A stretch of 64,000 bases of DNA from Cyrtodaria siliqua (GCA_037043455.1 JAWPHD010001340.1:72001-136000); one strand, 5' to 3'. Numbered from the stretch's first letter, positions 44,560 through 56,545 are shown. Numbers and translations: made by a program. The notes: generated from the letters alone by a model not told the origin.

Positions 44560-47500
44560 CTAATCTCTAACCAACAAGGCAATATTAATAGGCAATATAA
44601 GTAAAACACAAATATGCTCGTGTAAATATAATACAAAAAAACAATAGCATAGAAAGCCACAATGAAGGTACTTAATGAAGAAACCAGAGCAGTAAGAGAA
44701 TAAACCATTTCGGGCACGACAAGAACGATCATGGACAAACATCAAAGGCCACCGTCCCAATGGGCTTAAGGTAGGCGTCATCATAGAGTCCACAGCCTCT
44801 CCGGTCATCGTACAATTAAAGAGGAAAGCATAGTGGCGAACTGTAAAAGGGTCCATCACCAAGCATGCAGTACGTTGCAAAATGATAGGGTCATAACCTC
44901 TTTTGATAAACTTTTTAACAAGTTTAACAAAGATAGTATGAAAGTGATCATGACCAAGAATCTTACGAAGTTTATAAATCACATCACCATAGAAGTCAGG
45001 TTGTGATAGTCCTTGTCGCAGAAGTGTCCTTAAATTACTTTTATATTTGGAAAGAAGATCAGGGTTACGATAATAACATTTTGCAAAGGTTTTACGAAGT
45101 TTATGGTAACGATAACCCCGATTGAGTAAATTTTTAGTTATACAAAGATTACGAATATTAAAGTCCTCAACTCGAGTACAAGCTCTAGAAAAACGAATAA
45201 GTTGAGACACAAACACCCCATAAGAAGTTGCTCGGGGAACATCCCCATCCAAGTGGGGATAATTAACAATGTCAAAATTAAAATCATCTCTCTTGTCATA
45301 GATTTTGCTAATTATTTTACCATTTTCAATCGAGAAATCTAAATCAAGAAAAGAAGCGTTATTATCAGATATATTAGCTTGTTAAGCTGAAGTTCTTTAG
45401 GATAAATATAATTAACCATAGTTGGAAAGAAAGGGTTGTCAATGTTCAATATGTCATCCAGATACCGAGAGGTGTCATTAAAGGCTTCAATAACATCTGC
45501 CTGGGTATCTGGTGAAAGACTCAACATGAAATCCCTTTCATAGTAAAATAAGAACAAATCTGCGACAAGTGGTGCACAGTTCGTACCCATAGGGATACCA
45601 AAAATTTGTCTATAAACGGCGGTTCCATACCTGACGAAAATATTATCTAATAGGAAGATAGTGCTTCACAAACTTCATAGCAAGTCCACATAGTATAATT
45701 GTCTAAACTGCCGTTAGTAAAAAACGCTTTTATATTATTACAGGCCAAAAATGTAGTATTTTCTCTAGCGAATATTTTTTTTATAAGAGAAATTAGCTTG
45801 TCTTTAATAAGGTGATGTGATAAGGTTGTATATAGTGTAGAGAAGTCATAATTGCTTATTGATGAAACTTGACCTTTATTGAAAATTGTATCAAGAACGT
45901 CTCCTGAATTTTTTATAGACCAAAATAAATTAATCCCAGAGCTTTCATACGTTTTATCACAATATAGTTTAACGTGATCTTTAACGGCAGTAAGACAAGA
46001 AGTTAAAAGTTTGGAGATGTTTGTTGTGGTGCAGGCACTAGAATTGGAAATAAAGCGAGCCTTATATGGATTTTTATGTAATTTGGGAATCCAGTATATA
46101 GTAGGCAGTTTATTTTGCTTATCGTTTACACCAGCCTTGAAAGTAGTTCACCGAGTGATATGTGCGGAAACAACATCATCCTCGGTAGAATTAACTGGAG
46201 TATACGAATTGGTGCTGCCGAGTTCCACAGATAAAACATTGAGGTAATGTAGACGTCAAACAATAATTACATTATTAGCTGCTCTATCTGCAGGAACTAA
46301 AACAAATTTATTATGAAATTCCTGAATTCCCGATTTTAAATTACGAAAGGAAAACCTAGGTCTCGGAGGAAGTAAAGAGGGGTTAGCATTATAAAAGTTA
46401 ATACGTGTATCTATAATTTTAGAATTGACTTTTTCCAAGAAGAAAGTGAGTTTGGGTCCGCATGTTCTCTACGACACCATTTGATACTAAAATCTTCAAT
46501 GGAGTGGGCGATCTCGGCACGACAGGCATTACAATCAATAGTTGAAGGTTATCTACATTTAGGACCTTTCGAAAACAAATGCCGAATACGTTTATCAATA
46601 ATATCAAAATTACCATTGATGACATGACCTGCTGGAGCATAGCAAAATGTTGATGTGTTGCGTTCACATTCCTTAGGAGTATTATGTACTACATCAAGGT
46701 CAGAAAACTATTATGTTGTAGTTAAAAATAATATTTCTAATAGGCTTTTTATACTTATAACAAATTACAGGACTTTCAGATTTTTTGAAATATTATGGGA
46801 TAGAATCAACTACATGAGTAACTCGAAAAATACTATGCATGTCAATGAAATCAATACCTTTGTTAATATATAGTAGTTTTAGAAAATGCCTGACGTGATC
46901 AGACTGCTTGTCAATAGGGGATCGGAGAACATGTTGTGTATAGCTTTGAACTATGGAAGCAGTGTTATACAAGGGATCTGTGCGAATGAAAATTTTGTCG
47001 GCTTCCTCGTCGATCAACTTTAGTGATGAAATGGACAAAGAGGTAAGCCGCGAAAGCATAGAGTGCTTTCCAGACTGTTTAAAAATGGTATGTAAATCAG
47101 CGACAGAAATAATTACACGCGATGTACGTTTGATGTTACCATTACGCCTAAGACCATGAGACCTAGATTTACGCTTTCGGATAGAAAATATAGAAAAAAT
47201 GTCAATATTAGGATCTTTCGAAATATTTCCTTCTTGATAAATATTGTCATTAAGGCCAAGTGGATAAGGTGTCTGTAAGTTTTTCATCCACTTAAGTTCT
47301 GCAATATGTCTAGCTTTTATTTTAAAGCTTTTAGTTGCATCATTATCAAAAAATATATATTCAACCGGTTGAACAGTTACGTTATTAAAATTATGACCTG
47401 ACTGACGAAAGTGTTGGTACAAGTAATTTTTTAACATTTTATGATTACTTGTATTATATTTGTGTTCACGAAATCGAACTTTTAAGGATCGACCTGTTTG

Positions 47501-47656
47501 TCCAACATATTGTTTACCGCATCTTGGTGCATTTCAAGTCAGAACATAAATTACGTGAGAAGTACGTCAATCAACATTTGAAGCTAGACATACATTAAAC
47601 AATCTACCATTAACGCAGAGTGTAACCGAAGAGGTGAAAGATTTATTTTTAAAGTT
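44560..47656 (-). pseudogene. Naiad N nuclease-RT protein with four in-frame UGA
   Basis: Minus strand, from 47656: SNVD-UGA-RTSHVIYVLT-UGA-NAPRCGKQYVG with UGA at 47567-47569 and 47534-47536, where PLE nucleases usually have Cys. GIY-YIG is VIY...YVG with VRFREH, and later the catalytic Glu in AELKWMKNL. The frame stays open to a TAA near 46793, followed by a one-base insertion near 46712. Then come PKECERN, CYAPAGHVINGN, NNVIIV-UGA-RLHY (46256-46258), HITR-UGA-TTF (46148-46150; copy F has Cys there), and SCLTAVK (TGT). RT blocks follow: STLYTTL, MGTNCAPLVADLF, YLDDILNID, PHLDGDVPRATSYGV. The TAA stop is TTA, extending the frame to 44560. Frameshifts near 45380 and 45650 also break it. Confidence 0.87.
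44730..44792 (-). promoter_or_regulatory. SECIS-like hairpin of Naiad copy N
   Basis: AUGA at 44784-44781, GACGCCUACC, a UUAAG apical motif in place of UAAAG, CCC/GGG mini-helix, GGUGGCCUU with a weakened helix, and UGAU at 44744-44741. Basal GGAC/GUCC is kept. Slightly decayed relative to copies A and F. Confidence 0.5.
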
Positions 47657-47689
47657 TTAACTAATAGACCCTAGACCTAGACTAATAGA

Positions 47690-47825
47690 CTACTAGTAGC
47701 ATTCAAGGACGACAGTCAACCACAAACACAGACAGAAAAAAAGAACATCTATAAATAAAAATGAATAAAAGGCAAAATAAAACATCACAAACACACAAGG
47801 GTTGACAACAGGGCTACCGCCTCAG
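47690..47825 (-). mobile_element. Naiad 3' UTR piece upstream of copy N (pseudo-LTR-like)
   Basis: GTAGCATTCAAGGACGACAG, TCAACCACAAACAC, ACATCACAAACACAC and GGGCTACCGCC match the last about 130 nt of the UTR, same orientation as copy N and directly 5' of it. Confidence 0.75.
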
Positions 47826-47984
47826 TTATACAATAATAAAGGGGAAAACGTTCTCATGTGATGGGACATAATCGGTGGATTTGATAGTTGGTGGTGGGTG
47901 AAAGTCAATAATACAACCTTTCTATTACATTTATCAAAATCCAAGATATCCTAGAGTGTTTTATATGAAAAGAGTAATATGAAA

Positions 47985-48215
47985 AACAACGAACACGACA
48001 AATACAGAAGATATTGGAGTCTCGGTTTGATTGATTGTTGAAAAATACTTGCTACCGTTCACGTCCTCTACTCCCGGTTTGAGCAGAACTCAGTATTTAA
48101 AATAGCACTTGTACGAAAGTTTGAGCCATCCCGAAGATGGTATGCATATGACGGTGAACATGGAACCTTCAATGTGGTATTTCATGCCATTCCATGGCCA
48201 GCGGCATATGGTCCC
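47985..48215 (+). mobile_element. R1 subfamily 2, partial
   Basis: ACGAACACGACAAATACAGA, GAGTCTCGGTTTGATTGA, TACCGTTCACGTCCTCTA, GAGCAGAACTCAGTATTTAA, GATGGTATGCATATGACGGT. The first hairpin has lost its 3' arm. Confidence 0.7.
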
Positions 48216-48544
48216 AGTTTCTAACAAAACGAAAGGGCATGGTGGGGCGGGGTGGTGGCAATGGGGTGAAATTAAGTTTAGGTATTATGAGATAAAGCTA
48301 ACCATGCTTGGAACCAGAATGTTATTAAATCATTTAAGAAAAAGAACGTCTCTCAGTCTATATTTATTGATTTAGTTCAAGTCTTGAATGTGCCTGCGCC
48401 CCTAGGTTTTCTAATAACCTATCGTTTTCAAAACGCAAATTTGGTTTTGTAATCCTCTTAATTTTAAATTTGTTTGCACGTTAAAACATGAATGCGTGTT
48501 TTGGTTGACATAGAGCTATGACTACTACATGTCCTGTTATACGT

Positions 48545-48665
48545 TTATACCGCTTAACTTGGAGCTAGTGGGCATGAGAGGTATGGCTTCGTAATCACTT
48601 CTCATAGAAAAGCGAGTCTGCTACATTCTTGGCTGATCTCCCTTTTTTAGTATTTATTAGAAATC
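48545..48665 (-). mobile_element. R1 repeat, decayed fragment
   Basis: TACCGCTTAACTTGGAGCTA, GGCATGAGAGGTATGGCTTC, ACTTCTCAT, GCGAGTCTGCTAC. The GAGAGGT/ACTTCTC stem remains. One arm of the second hairpin is gone. Confidence 0.65.
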
Positions 48666-48981
48666 AATTCTAAAAACCATATCTGCTGGCAAACGCGTTA
48701 TCGGAGAAGTGATACACGGTTATGGTGTCCTTTGATCTTTTTCAATTGTTTTTGATTTATAAATGTTCGTAATACGTTTTATTTGTTGTTATTTGTAATG
48801 ATAAAACCGGATCTCTACGTTTCTCTCTTGTGTGTGTTCAATGCTTCCAGGGATCCCCATTTCAGTATTTATTTTTAAACTAACGGCAATTTTAAATGTA
48901 ATGCTTCAAAGTGTGGAGCTATTCAATGACACAATATGCCTAACTATTCACTTTTAGAAGGTAGTAAAGAAAAAAGAAGTC

Positions 48982-49253
48982 CAGGGCTCGTATTCATAAT
49001 GCAACTTAAGTGAAAAATGTTACTTAAGTTAAAATTTAAGATTTTACACATTTTTAAATATCCTTAGTAACCTGTCAGTGACACTATACACCATCTATTT
49101 TAAGATAAATATTTAGCTGTATGTTTTATTTATCCATAACCTTATAAGCAATATTAAGAAAACGTCTTAAATCGATATAAAAGGTATTTAAACAATTGCT
49201 AAAATTTCTCTTAAGTTAAGATATTGCTAAGAGGTTTATGATTACGGACCCTG
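48982..49253. mobile_element. MITE-like element, 272 bp
   Basis: Ends are imperfect inverted repeats, CAGGGCTCGTATTCATAA on the left and TTATGATTACGGACCCTG on the right (15 of 18 pair). The interior is rich in TTAAGTTAA. The CAGGG start is usual for hAT-type non-autonomous elements. No clear target duplication is seen. Confidence 0.7.
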
Positions 49254-51717
49254 AACTATTCCGACCTACATACCAACCTAAGGAAAGTAATCGATACAAA
49301 CCTATTTTAAATTTAATAAAAGTTGCCGATTAATCCTGTATTACAATCACAAACCCATGATACTTAGTGGTTTGATATAGGCTCAAAGGCTGCGTCGTCT
49401 GGAAAATCCATATATATTTGATGCTTTGTTTGTATGAGAAGATTGCCTGGAACAATCTTACAGAATCAAACACAGTGTAATTATAGCAAACTTGTCCGTT
49501 TTTATCTTATTAGAACAACCGATTTTGCTGTCTTCTGTTTTGTTTTTCACTAGTTCAATCAATTGTCAAACAATTACATAATACATTTAGCTACATATAT
49601 TTACAAAAATTAAACAAAATAAAAAAATATTATCTACACCTATTAACAAAGATAGTTTTGTTTTCTTATCTCTTTCCCACGCTCTGTGAAACTTTGTTTA
49701 TAGATACGTATCAAAGTAACCTATCATGCATGTCATACATTCAAAAAGTTACTTTAACAGAACAGAACAGAACAGAACATACTTTTATTGACTTGTACGT
49801 TAAGTACATCATCATAATATATATACAACAATTACAAAATACATAATTAAATCACGTGTAACATACAAAGTATATGATTTATATCAGCTCTAAAGAGGAT
49901 GATCTATAACACTATTAAGTAATACTTAACATTTGCATAACCTAAACTATTTATATTTTATAAACGCCTGTTACAAAAAGTCATATTATACGTATGTACT
50001 ATACAAAGAAATATGAAAATACGAACTATAGTGTGCCTCGTCATAGGTCCGTGGAGGTTTGAGGCCATCCTCCATTAACTTTACAGTGTGCATGGACGTC
50101 AGTGGATGAATATACGCACATCTTAAGTGCACATATTAATAACTACATGTCTACATCATTGATAACAATAGAATAATGTATTTATAGAGTAGGTCCGTGA
50201 TTACTGGATACTATATACTGACAGGGGTCATTACTTATGTGTGGTGTATACTTACGAATCAGCTATACAAGAACTGTCAACTGAATGCTTTCGGGAGTTC
50301 TTTAACCAATCTCCGTATGATAGTATGATAGCAGCTAGGTGAGAAGTAGAGTCTTTAACCCAGCGCAGATACGCGGCAGAAGGTCTTAACCTAGCGTATA
50401 CGTGAGAGATTTGAACCAGGCATGGAAGTGGAGTTTTAGAACATACCATAGTCAAACGATGCAATAAAAACAAGAGCATGGGTGTGGTGGTGGGGTGTGG
50501 GGGTGTCAGGTAACTTTTTCATTTAGCTCACTTTTTTAAAACAAAATCTAGAAAGAAAAAAAAATTCAGAGACAAAATCAGCCTAAATTTATTTCGGAAA
50601 TACCTCCAGATTGCACCATAGAGGGTCTAGGGGAAAAAATCCGTGGGATCTTGCCGGACCCCCTAGACTGTTTGCGTACACATTCTAAAGTCCCTAGCTA
50701 CGCCCCTGGTTTGTGTTGATTTGTTACACAATTTATATGAAATAGAACATTGCCTAATATGTTTATATTATTTATGGTTATTCTATTTACATGCATTTCA
50801 AAATAATGAAATACTGCTATGTCAGCGGAGCAATAAAACATATATCAAAACATTTAAGGAGACAATATGGAATATGTCAAAATGGCGAATTGTTGGTGTT
50901 TTAAACTTATAAGAAACGATATCAAATTAAAACAAATGCAAAACCATCTACGTACAGCATATAATTAGGCCTTACATCTTACTCAAAGTTCATCGAAAGA
51001 GATCAAGCACCTCATTTCATGCCATATATGGAATAACATCAACAATACTAGGTAATCCTATATGAATTAATTCGTGTATGATATTAAGAAGGTAAGTGCG
51101 TTGTAGAACAAACTGGTAAAAGCAAGTATGTGTTACTTGTTAAACTCTCACTTTGTAACATTAATTACAATGGCGCTCACATACGTGTGTCATTGTCAAT
51201 GTACGGATAAACGTTAACTGTCATAGACAGTTTTTTAATAAACGTACAATGATTACGTGTAGCTAAATTTATATTATACTTGTTTATGTTAGTGGAAAAC
51301 TCTCTTAGTTTACAACGACAACGAAATTGGGTAAGGATGCATCAGATGTATGTACTAAGAAAAGGAAATAAAACAAAGTCGAACAGAAAATGTAGGATTA
51401 ACAGAAAGTAGTCCACCAACAACAATCATTAAAAAAAAAGTAGTTATTTTTGGATAGCCTTGACCAAACAGACCTATGACGAGGCTAATGAAATAAAGTT
51501 ATTCTTCTTCTCATATCTCTGGTTAATGTAATGTCAGTCGAGCATGCTATGAATAACAAAACGTTTTGGGCAGATATTTCGTTCTGCAGCTAGTGATATA
51601 TTTATCTATCGTATCACATCGTCAGGATTAAAGGAAACTCATCAACTAGTTTGTATAAAATCAGTCAATGAGATATGAAAATGACCGAAAGTTTTGAAAC
51701 ATTCTAACCGAGGTTAA
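49254..51717. other. No supported gene; (AACAG)n at 49755-49779
   Basis: Mostly unique AT-rich sequence. A 75-codon minus-strand frame (50252-50479) ends at GATTC|GTAAGTA, a donor-like site, but I found no acceptor or known domain, so it is not called. Confidence 0.4.
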
Positions 51718-52105
51718 CTAGGCTATTGTTTTTTTGTATTATATTTACACGAGCATATTTGTGTTTTACTTATATTGCCTATTGATGCTGCCTTGTTGGT
51801 TAGAGATTAAATCATGGCGGGGATTTCTTTATTTACACTGTCCTGTTTTAATGGGTTGACAGTAGGGTAAGTGTGAGGTTTGGTGCACCCTGGAACCGGT
51901 TTAAACCCCCAGTGGCCTACTTTGCCACTGACCGTTCCAAGGCGGTAGCCCTATTGTCAACCCTTTTGTGTTTGTGATGTCGTTTGCATTTTTTATTACT
52001 TTTGCCTTTTCATTTGTTTGTTTGGGTGTTTGTATTTGTGTTTTGTGGTTGACTGTCGTCCTTGAATGCTGCTTTCCCTGTCCGATATTTTTATCCTTCT
52101 TCATG
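51718..52105 (+). mobile_element. Naiad copy Q, intact 3' UTR
   Basis: Best-preserved UTR of the N/F subfamily. Closing helix GACAGTAGGG (51858-51867)/CCCTATTGTC (51949-51958), hairpin AGTGGC (51911-51916)/GCCACT (51924-51929), and the palindrome GGTTTAAACC. Ends at TGTCCGATATTTTTATCC. Confidence 0.85.
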
Positions 52106-52609
52106 ATTTATGCGCTGTAGGTTTTGGTAAACCATATTCTTAAACAATAAATCTTGTGCAAATCTGTGCAAATGCTGAAGCCTAATAATATCACGAGTTA
52201 ACTATTTAACTAAAACTATATAATCCCTTAAGGTAGAACACGTTTTCAGAAAAATTGAGTTTTTCTAAATAATAGTAGGTGACTAAATGAGAGTTGTATT
52301 ATTTAAGTGTTTTTTATTTTATTTTTTCTTAAACATGGCCTAATTAACTTCAACCACTCTATCACATTGCCGATATTACTGTTCACGACATCCATATGTG
52401 TAAAACAGCAGGAACATAATTATAGTCTATGAAAGCAAACTTAATACAATGGTAGTAAATCAATAGACAATTTCAACATTCGTCAAAACAATTGATCATT
52501 AATAATTGCCCATCTTGTGAAATGTTTATTGTTGTTGCTAAGGTAATTGTCGAAGAAACTAATGGACATACGCTGAATGTGTAAAACATACGCTATGAGT
52601 TCATTGCAT

Positions 52610-52965
52610 GCAAGAACTGTATGCATGTCATATACACTAACTACCAGTAAACCAGTAACTTAGGTTCTAGTGCGCTAGCCGCATGGAACCAAGAACTGTA
52701 TGCATGTCATATACACTTACTACCAATAAACCAGTTACTTAGATTCGAGTGTGCTTGCCTCGGGGAACCAAGAACTGTAAGAATATCATAAACGCTTACT
52801 ACCAGTAAACCAGTAACTTAGATTCTGGTGTGCATATCATATTCGCTTACTACAAATAAACTAGCAAATTAGATTCGATGTGCTTGCCGCAGGGAACCAA
52901 GAACTGTATGAATATCATATACGATTACTACTTGTAAACCAGCAACTTAGATTCGAGAAGCTCTA
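52610..52965. repeat. About 79-bp tandem repeat, about five units
   Basis: The unit contains AAGAACTGTATG(C/A)AT(G/A)TCAT, TACTACCAGTAAACCAG(T/C)AAC, TTAGATTCGAGTGTGCTTGCC and GGGAACC. One unit is shortened. Non-coding. Confidence 0.9.
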
Positions 52966-53804
52966 AGAAAACTCACTGTTTAAACAATTAAAGACATGCA
53001 AGGTTTGGTAAAATGGCTGATCCACAGCAAAGCAAACAAGGGATCAAGAGCAAAAAGTCTGTTACGATTAGCATGTTTAGTGATAGCAAATCAACTGCTG
53101 TTAATGAATGATGAAATGTAAGGAAACAGATTTTAATGTAAAATGTCTAAATTAAATAATATTTTATTGTACATACTAAACATACTAATTAATATTAAAA
53201 TGAAATATGCATCTTTATTATAAACAAAATATCATAATTTATAACTGTGTTATTTATGATTGTACTCGTGTGCCTATCGTTGGTTTCTAAACTGCACCTA
53301 GTCAGCCATTCCCGCCATTCTTCGGGATCATAAGATTTTATGGATTATTCGAGATGCTGCAAATGGCTGGTTTGCGTGAGGTTGAAATAGACTGGAACCC
53401 GACCGTTTTAACACTAGGGAAATACAGTTTATTTGGCGTGCATTGTTTTTATAATTCGCTATTTATTTTAACAACCCATGGGCAATTATGAAAACCATTA
53501 CACATACCTATTAATGAGAGGACACGAACTAGTTCGCATGTGTCACTGTGGGGGGGTGTTGCGTGTGTTTCGAAACAATTATGAGGTCATACACAATAAT
53601 ATGGTAAATAAAATTAGCAGAGCTTTTTACGAAAACACAAATTCAATTTCAGTAATATATTTACATTATAAATAAAGATGCGATTAATAAAAACTAGTAA
53701 TTGAGTATATATTTCCTTTCACAGTTGAAGTTTCTAGACATAAATGTATTTTTTAATGTAGTTGGCGGAGGCCGCGGTATTTATTATCATCAAGGCCAAT
53801 CTTT

Positions 53805-53970
53805 CTGGCTCTAACATAGAATACCGCTTTAGCCGGTGCTAGTTGTGGTGGGTGCGGGGTGCATGAGAGGTGTTGCAACTTACTGCGTCTCATGAACAGA
53901 CTAAAAAAACGAGTCTGCTAATATTCACTCTTGTTTGTGTTTGTTGCTTCCAAAGGATCCCCTTTTCAAT
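53805..53970 (-). mobile_element. R1 repeat, partial
   Basis: GAATACCGCTTTAGCCGGTG, GCATGAGAGGTGTTGCAAC, CTCATGAACAGACT, GAGTCTGC, GTTGCTTCCAAAGGATCC. Confidence 0.75.
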
Positions 53971-54354
53971 ATTCGGAAAAAATAATATATAAGGAAACCA
54001 TTAAGCTTCATGTTTCTTATTTTTTGTTTTGTAGCCTATGTGTGTCTTGTGTGCCTGCGTGCGTGCGGATGAATATTTAATAAGGGCTCGGAGATGGAAC
54101 ATACATCTTACACATCGGACGTTCCAATTGTTTTTGTACGTGTCGTTTATTTATTATTTGTTTTTTAAGGATTTTTATCAACGAAAATTCTTGCTTGTGT
54201 TTGTTGGAGCTGGAGATTCACTAAATTAAACGAATCACCAAAAACGCAACTGAAACATTAGGATTAAATTGGAGCTATCCAACGAAGGGCAACTCGTTTG
54301 GTAATGCACGACTATGGACGACGTGGCAGAGATGCTTCACTCCCTGAACTGGTT

Positions 54355-55068
54355 AGCAAATACTGAAAATGGTATCCCTTGGAAGCAACAAACACAAGCA
54401 AAAGATAAAAGCAGCAGCAGACTCGGTTTTATTGAGCAACACCTCTCACATCTACCAGCACCGGCTTAAGCGATATGCTACTTTAAAGCCACAAAGATTG
54501 GGCTTGATATCCCAAAGGACCAGTAAGTAATAACACAACTGATTTGTAGTCGGGGCGACTTTTTACGGCCGCCACACAGCACTAAACAAACGCTCGTGTG
54601 AATGTCAATACATACTGAACATGGGATTCCTTGGAAGCAACAAACACAAGCAAAAGATAAAAGCAGCAGCAGACTCGGTTTTATTGAGCAACACCTCTCA
54701 CATCTACCAGCACCGGCTTAAGCGATATACTACTTTAAAGCCACAAAGATTGGGCTTGATATCCCAAAGGACCAGTAAGTAATAACACAACTGATTTGTA
54801 GTCGGGGCGACTTTTTACGGCCGCCACACAGCACTAAACAAACGCTCGTGTGAATGTCAATACATACTGAACATGGGATTCCTTGGAAGCAACAAACACA
54901 AAGAAGAGATAAAAGTAGCAGACTCGGTTTTATTGAATCTGTTCATGAGAAGTTATGTAAAGTGCAACACCTCTCACGCCTCCTAGCACCGGCTTAAGCG
55001 ATATTCTACTTTAAAGCCACGCAGATTGGGCTTGATGATCCCAAAGGACCAGTAAGTAATATCACTAC
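54355..55068 (+). repeat. R1 tandem array, three units of 252 bp
   Basis: GGAAGCAACAAACACAA recurs at about 54381, 54633 and 54885 (spacing 252). Units one and two are nearly identical, and both lack the stretch that holds the ATGA hairpin. Unit three keeps it. Unlike the 277-bp units at 26.6 kb. The array abuts an L1-like LINE. Confidence 0.92.
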
Positions 55069-55074
55069 TTTTTC

Positions 55075-56075
55075 AAACAAGTTAATTGAAGAAGAACGCG
55101 ACTCGCTAGAGGGACGTCATAGCATTAATGAATGTTTACATGCTTTACAAAATATGAAAAATAATAAATCTTCAGGTTTAGGATGGCTTTACAGCTGAAT
55201 TTTATAAATTCTTTTGGAAAGGTATTAGTATTTTTATGGTTAGATCTATGAATCAAGGATACAATTTCAAGTCGTTGTCAGTCACTCAAAGGCAAAGTGT
55301 GATCACTTGTCTGCCTAAGGAAGGTAAATCAAAAATGCATTAAAAAAGCTGGAGACCAAGTCAAACAGGGATTTTAAAGGGACGACAAATGGCTGATTTA
55401 ACACGATTTATGTCTGATCTTATTTTAAAATGTGATGAAGAAAACATACCCCTACCTCTTGTTTAACTAGACATTGAAAAAGCTTTTGATTCCTTGGAAT
55501 GGGTATTCATAGAAAAATGTTTACGTTTCCTTAATCTTGGAGATTCAATTTTAAACTGGTTTCACACTTTTCATAATAATGTATCTAGTTGCGTACTAAA
55601 TAACGGACATTGTTCAGATTTGTTTCCAATCCAAAGAGGTACTCGACAAGGCGATTCTCTTTCTTCATATGTTTTTATAATATGTATCCATTTTTTAAGA
55701 GCTGCTTTGATATATCACTCCGATATAAATAGTATTAATGTAAGATACTCTGAATATTTATTAAACAAACATGCTGATGACTCCTCTCTTTTTCTAGGGG
55801 ATGATGAAAAATCATTCAATACTGCCCTTCAAACAGTGGACAAATTGTACCTCTGCTCCGGTTTAAAAGTAAATTTCGACAAAACCCAAATTATAGGAGC
55901 AAGAAAAGTTTGTCGCGAAAAACTTCATACTGATAAACCAGTGATCTGGAATTATAAAAGAGATTTTAAAATGCTAGGAATAACTTATAACTTAGATAAA
56001 GACAACTATTTTATAAATAATTATCATGATGGACTTAATAAAATAACAAATCTGTTTGGCATTTTAGAAATCTAA
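55075..56075 (+). pseudogene. L1-like LINE ORF2 (RT), broken
   Basis: Pre-RT segment SINECLHALQNMKNNKSSG, then frameshifts and stops to 55490 (an about 100-bp deletion removes the NWRP block), DIEKAFDSLEWVF (first catalytic Asp), VSSCVLNNGHCSDLFPIQRG, TRQGDSLSSYVFIICIHFL, HADDSSLFL (catalytic box, with H for Y/F), GLKVNFDKTQI and FKMLGITYN. From 55494 to 56075 the frame is fully open. Same group as the LINE at 1.2-2.5 kb but clearly diverged from it. Confidence 0.85.
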
Positions 56076-56149
56076 CGATCAAAACGCTTGCACTTCCCAT
56101 CATAATTGACTGCTTAATTGTCCTTTCTGACAACCTCCCTCACCCCCAC

Positions 56150-56185
56150 CACTCCACCCCCTCCCCCCCCCCCCCCACTCCCTCC
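56150..56185. repeat. Poly-C rich tract
   Basis: C runs with ACT interruptions just after the LINE. Confidence 0.9.
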
Positions 56186-56304
56186 CCCATCACATTTTTC
56201 AAGAATTTCAAAATATTTTACTTAATTTCTTATGGTCGGGAAAACGGATAAGATTAAACGAACGGTTATAATATATTCAATAAAAAACGGTGATCAAACA
56301 CAAA

Positions 56305-56545
56305 GTAGATATAAAAGTAGCAGACTCGGTTTTATTGAGTCTGTTCATGAGAGGTAATGCAAAGTGCAACACCTCTCGCGCTTCTATTACCGGCTTAAGC
56401 GATATTCTACTTTAAAGCCACAAATATTGGGAATGATGACCCCAAAGGACCAGTAAGTAATAAAACTACTGATTTGTAGTCTGGACGACTTTTTACGGCC
56501 GCCACACCGCACTAATCAAACTAGCTGGTGTAATTTGATCAGCGA
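56305..56545 (+). mobile_element. R1 repeat, near full copy
   Basis: Hairpins CAGACTC (56321-56327)/GAGTCTG (56337-56343) and GAGAGGT (56349-56355)/ACCTCTC (56371-56377), then TACCGGCTTAAGCGATATTC and CCCAAAGGACCAGTAAGTAA. The first about 20 bases are replaced. Confidence 0.8.

Larger units (their letters stand above)
44275..47656 (-). mobile_element. Naiad copy N, most complete, N-terminal GIY-YIG plus RT
   Basis: 3' terminus at 44275, UTR to about 44760, RT and linker to about 47150, GIY-YIG nuclease to 47656. The nuclease lies upstream of the RT, the permuted order that defines Naiad/Chlamys PLEs. A 3'-UTR piece of another unit abuts the 5' side (47690-47825), as in pseudo-LTR arrangements of PLEs. 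Confidence 0.9.

Noticed and set aside
50252..50479. 75-codon minus-strand frame ending at a GTAAGTA donor-like site
   Set aside because: No acceptor, start context or homology seen. One donor-like site is not enough.
51858..51958. The structured UTR domain as the SECIS element
   Set aside because: It has an AUGA in some copies but no 3' GA partner opposite it and no apical AA at the right spacing. The hairpin at the stop codon fits far better.
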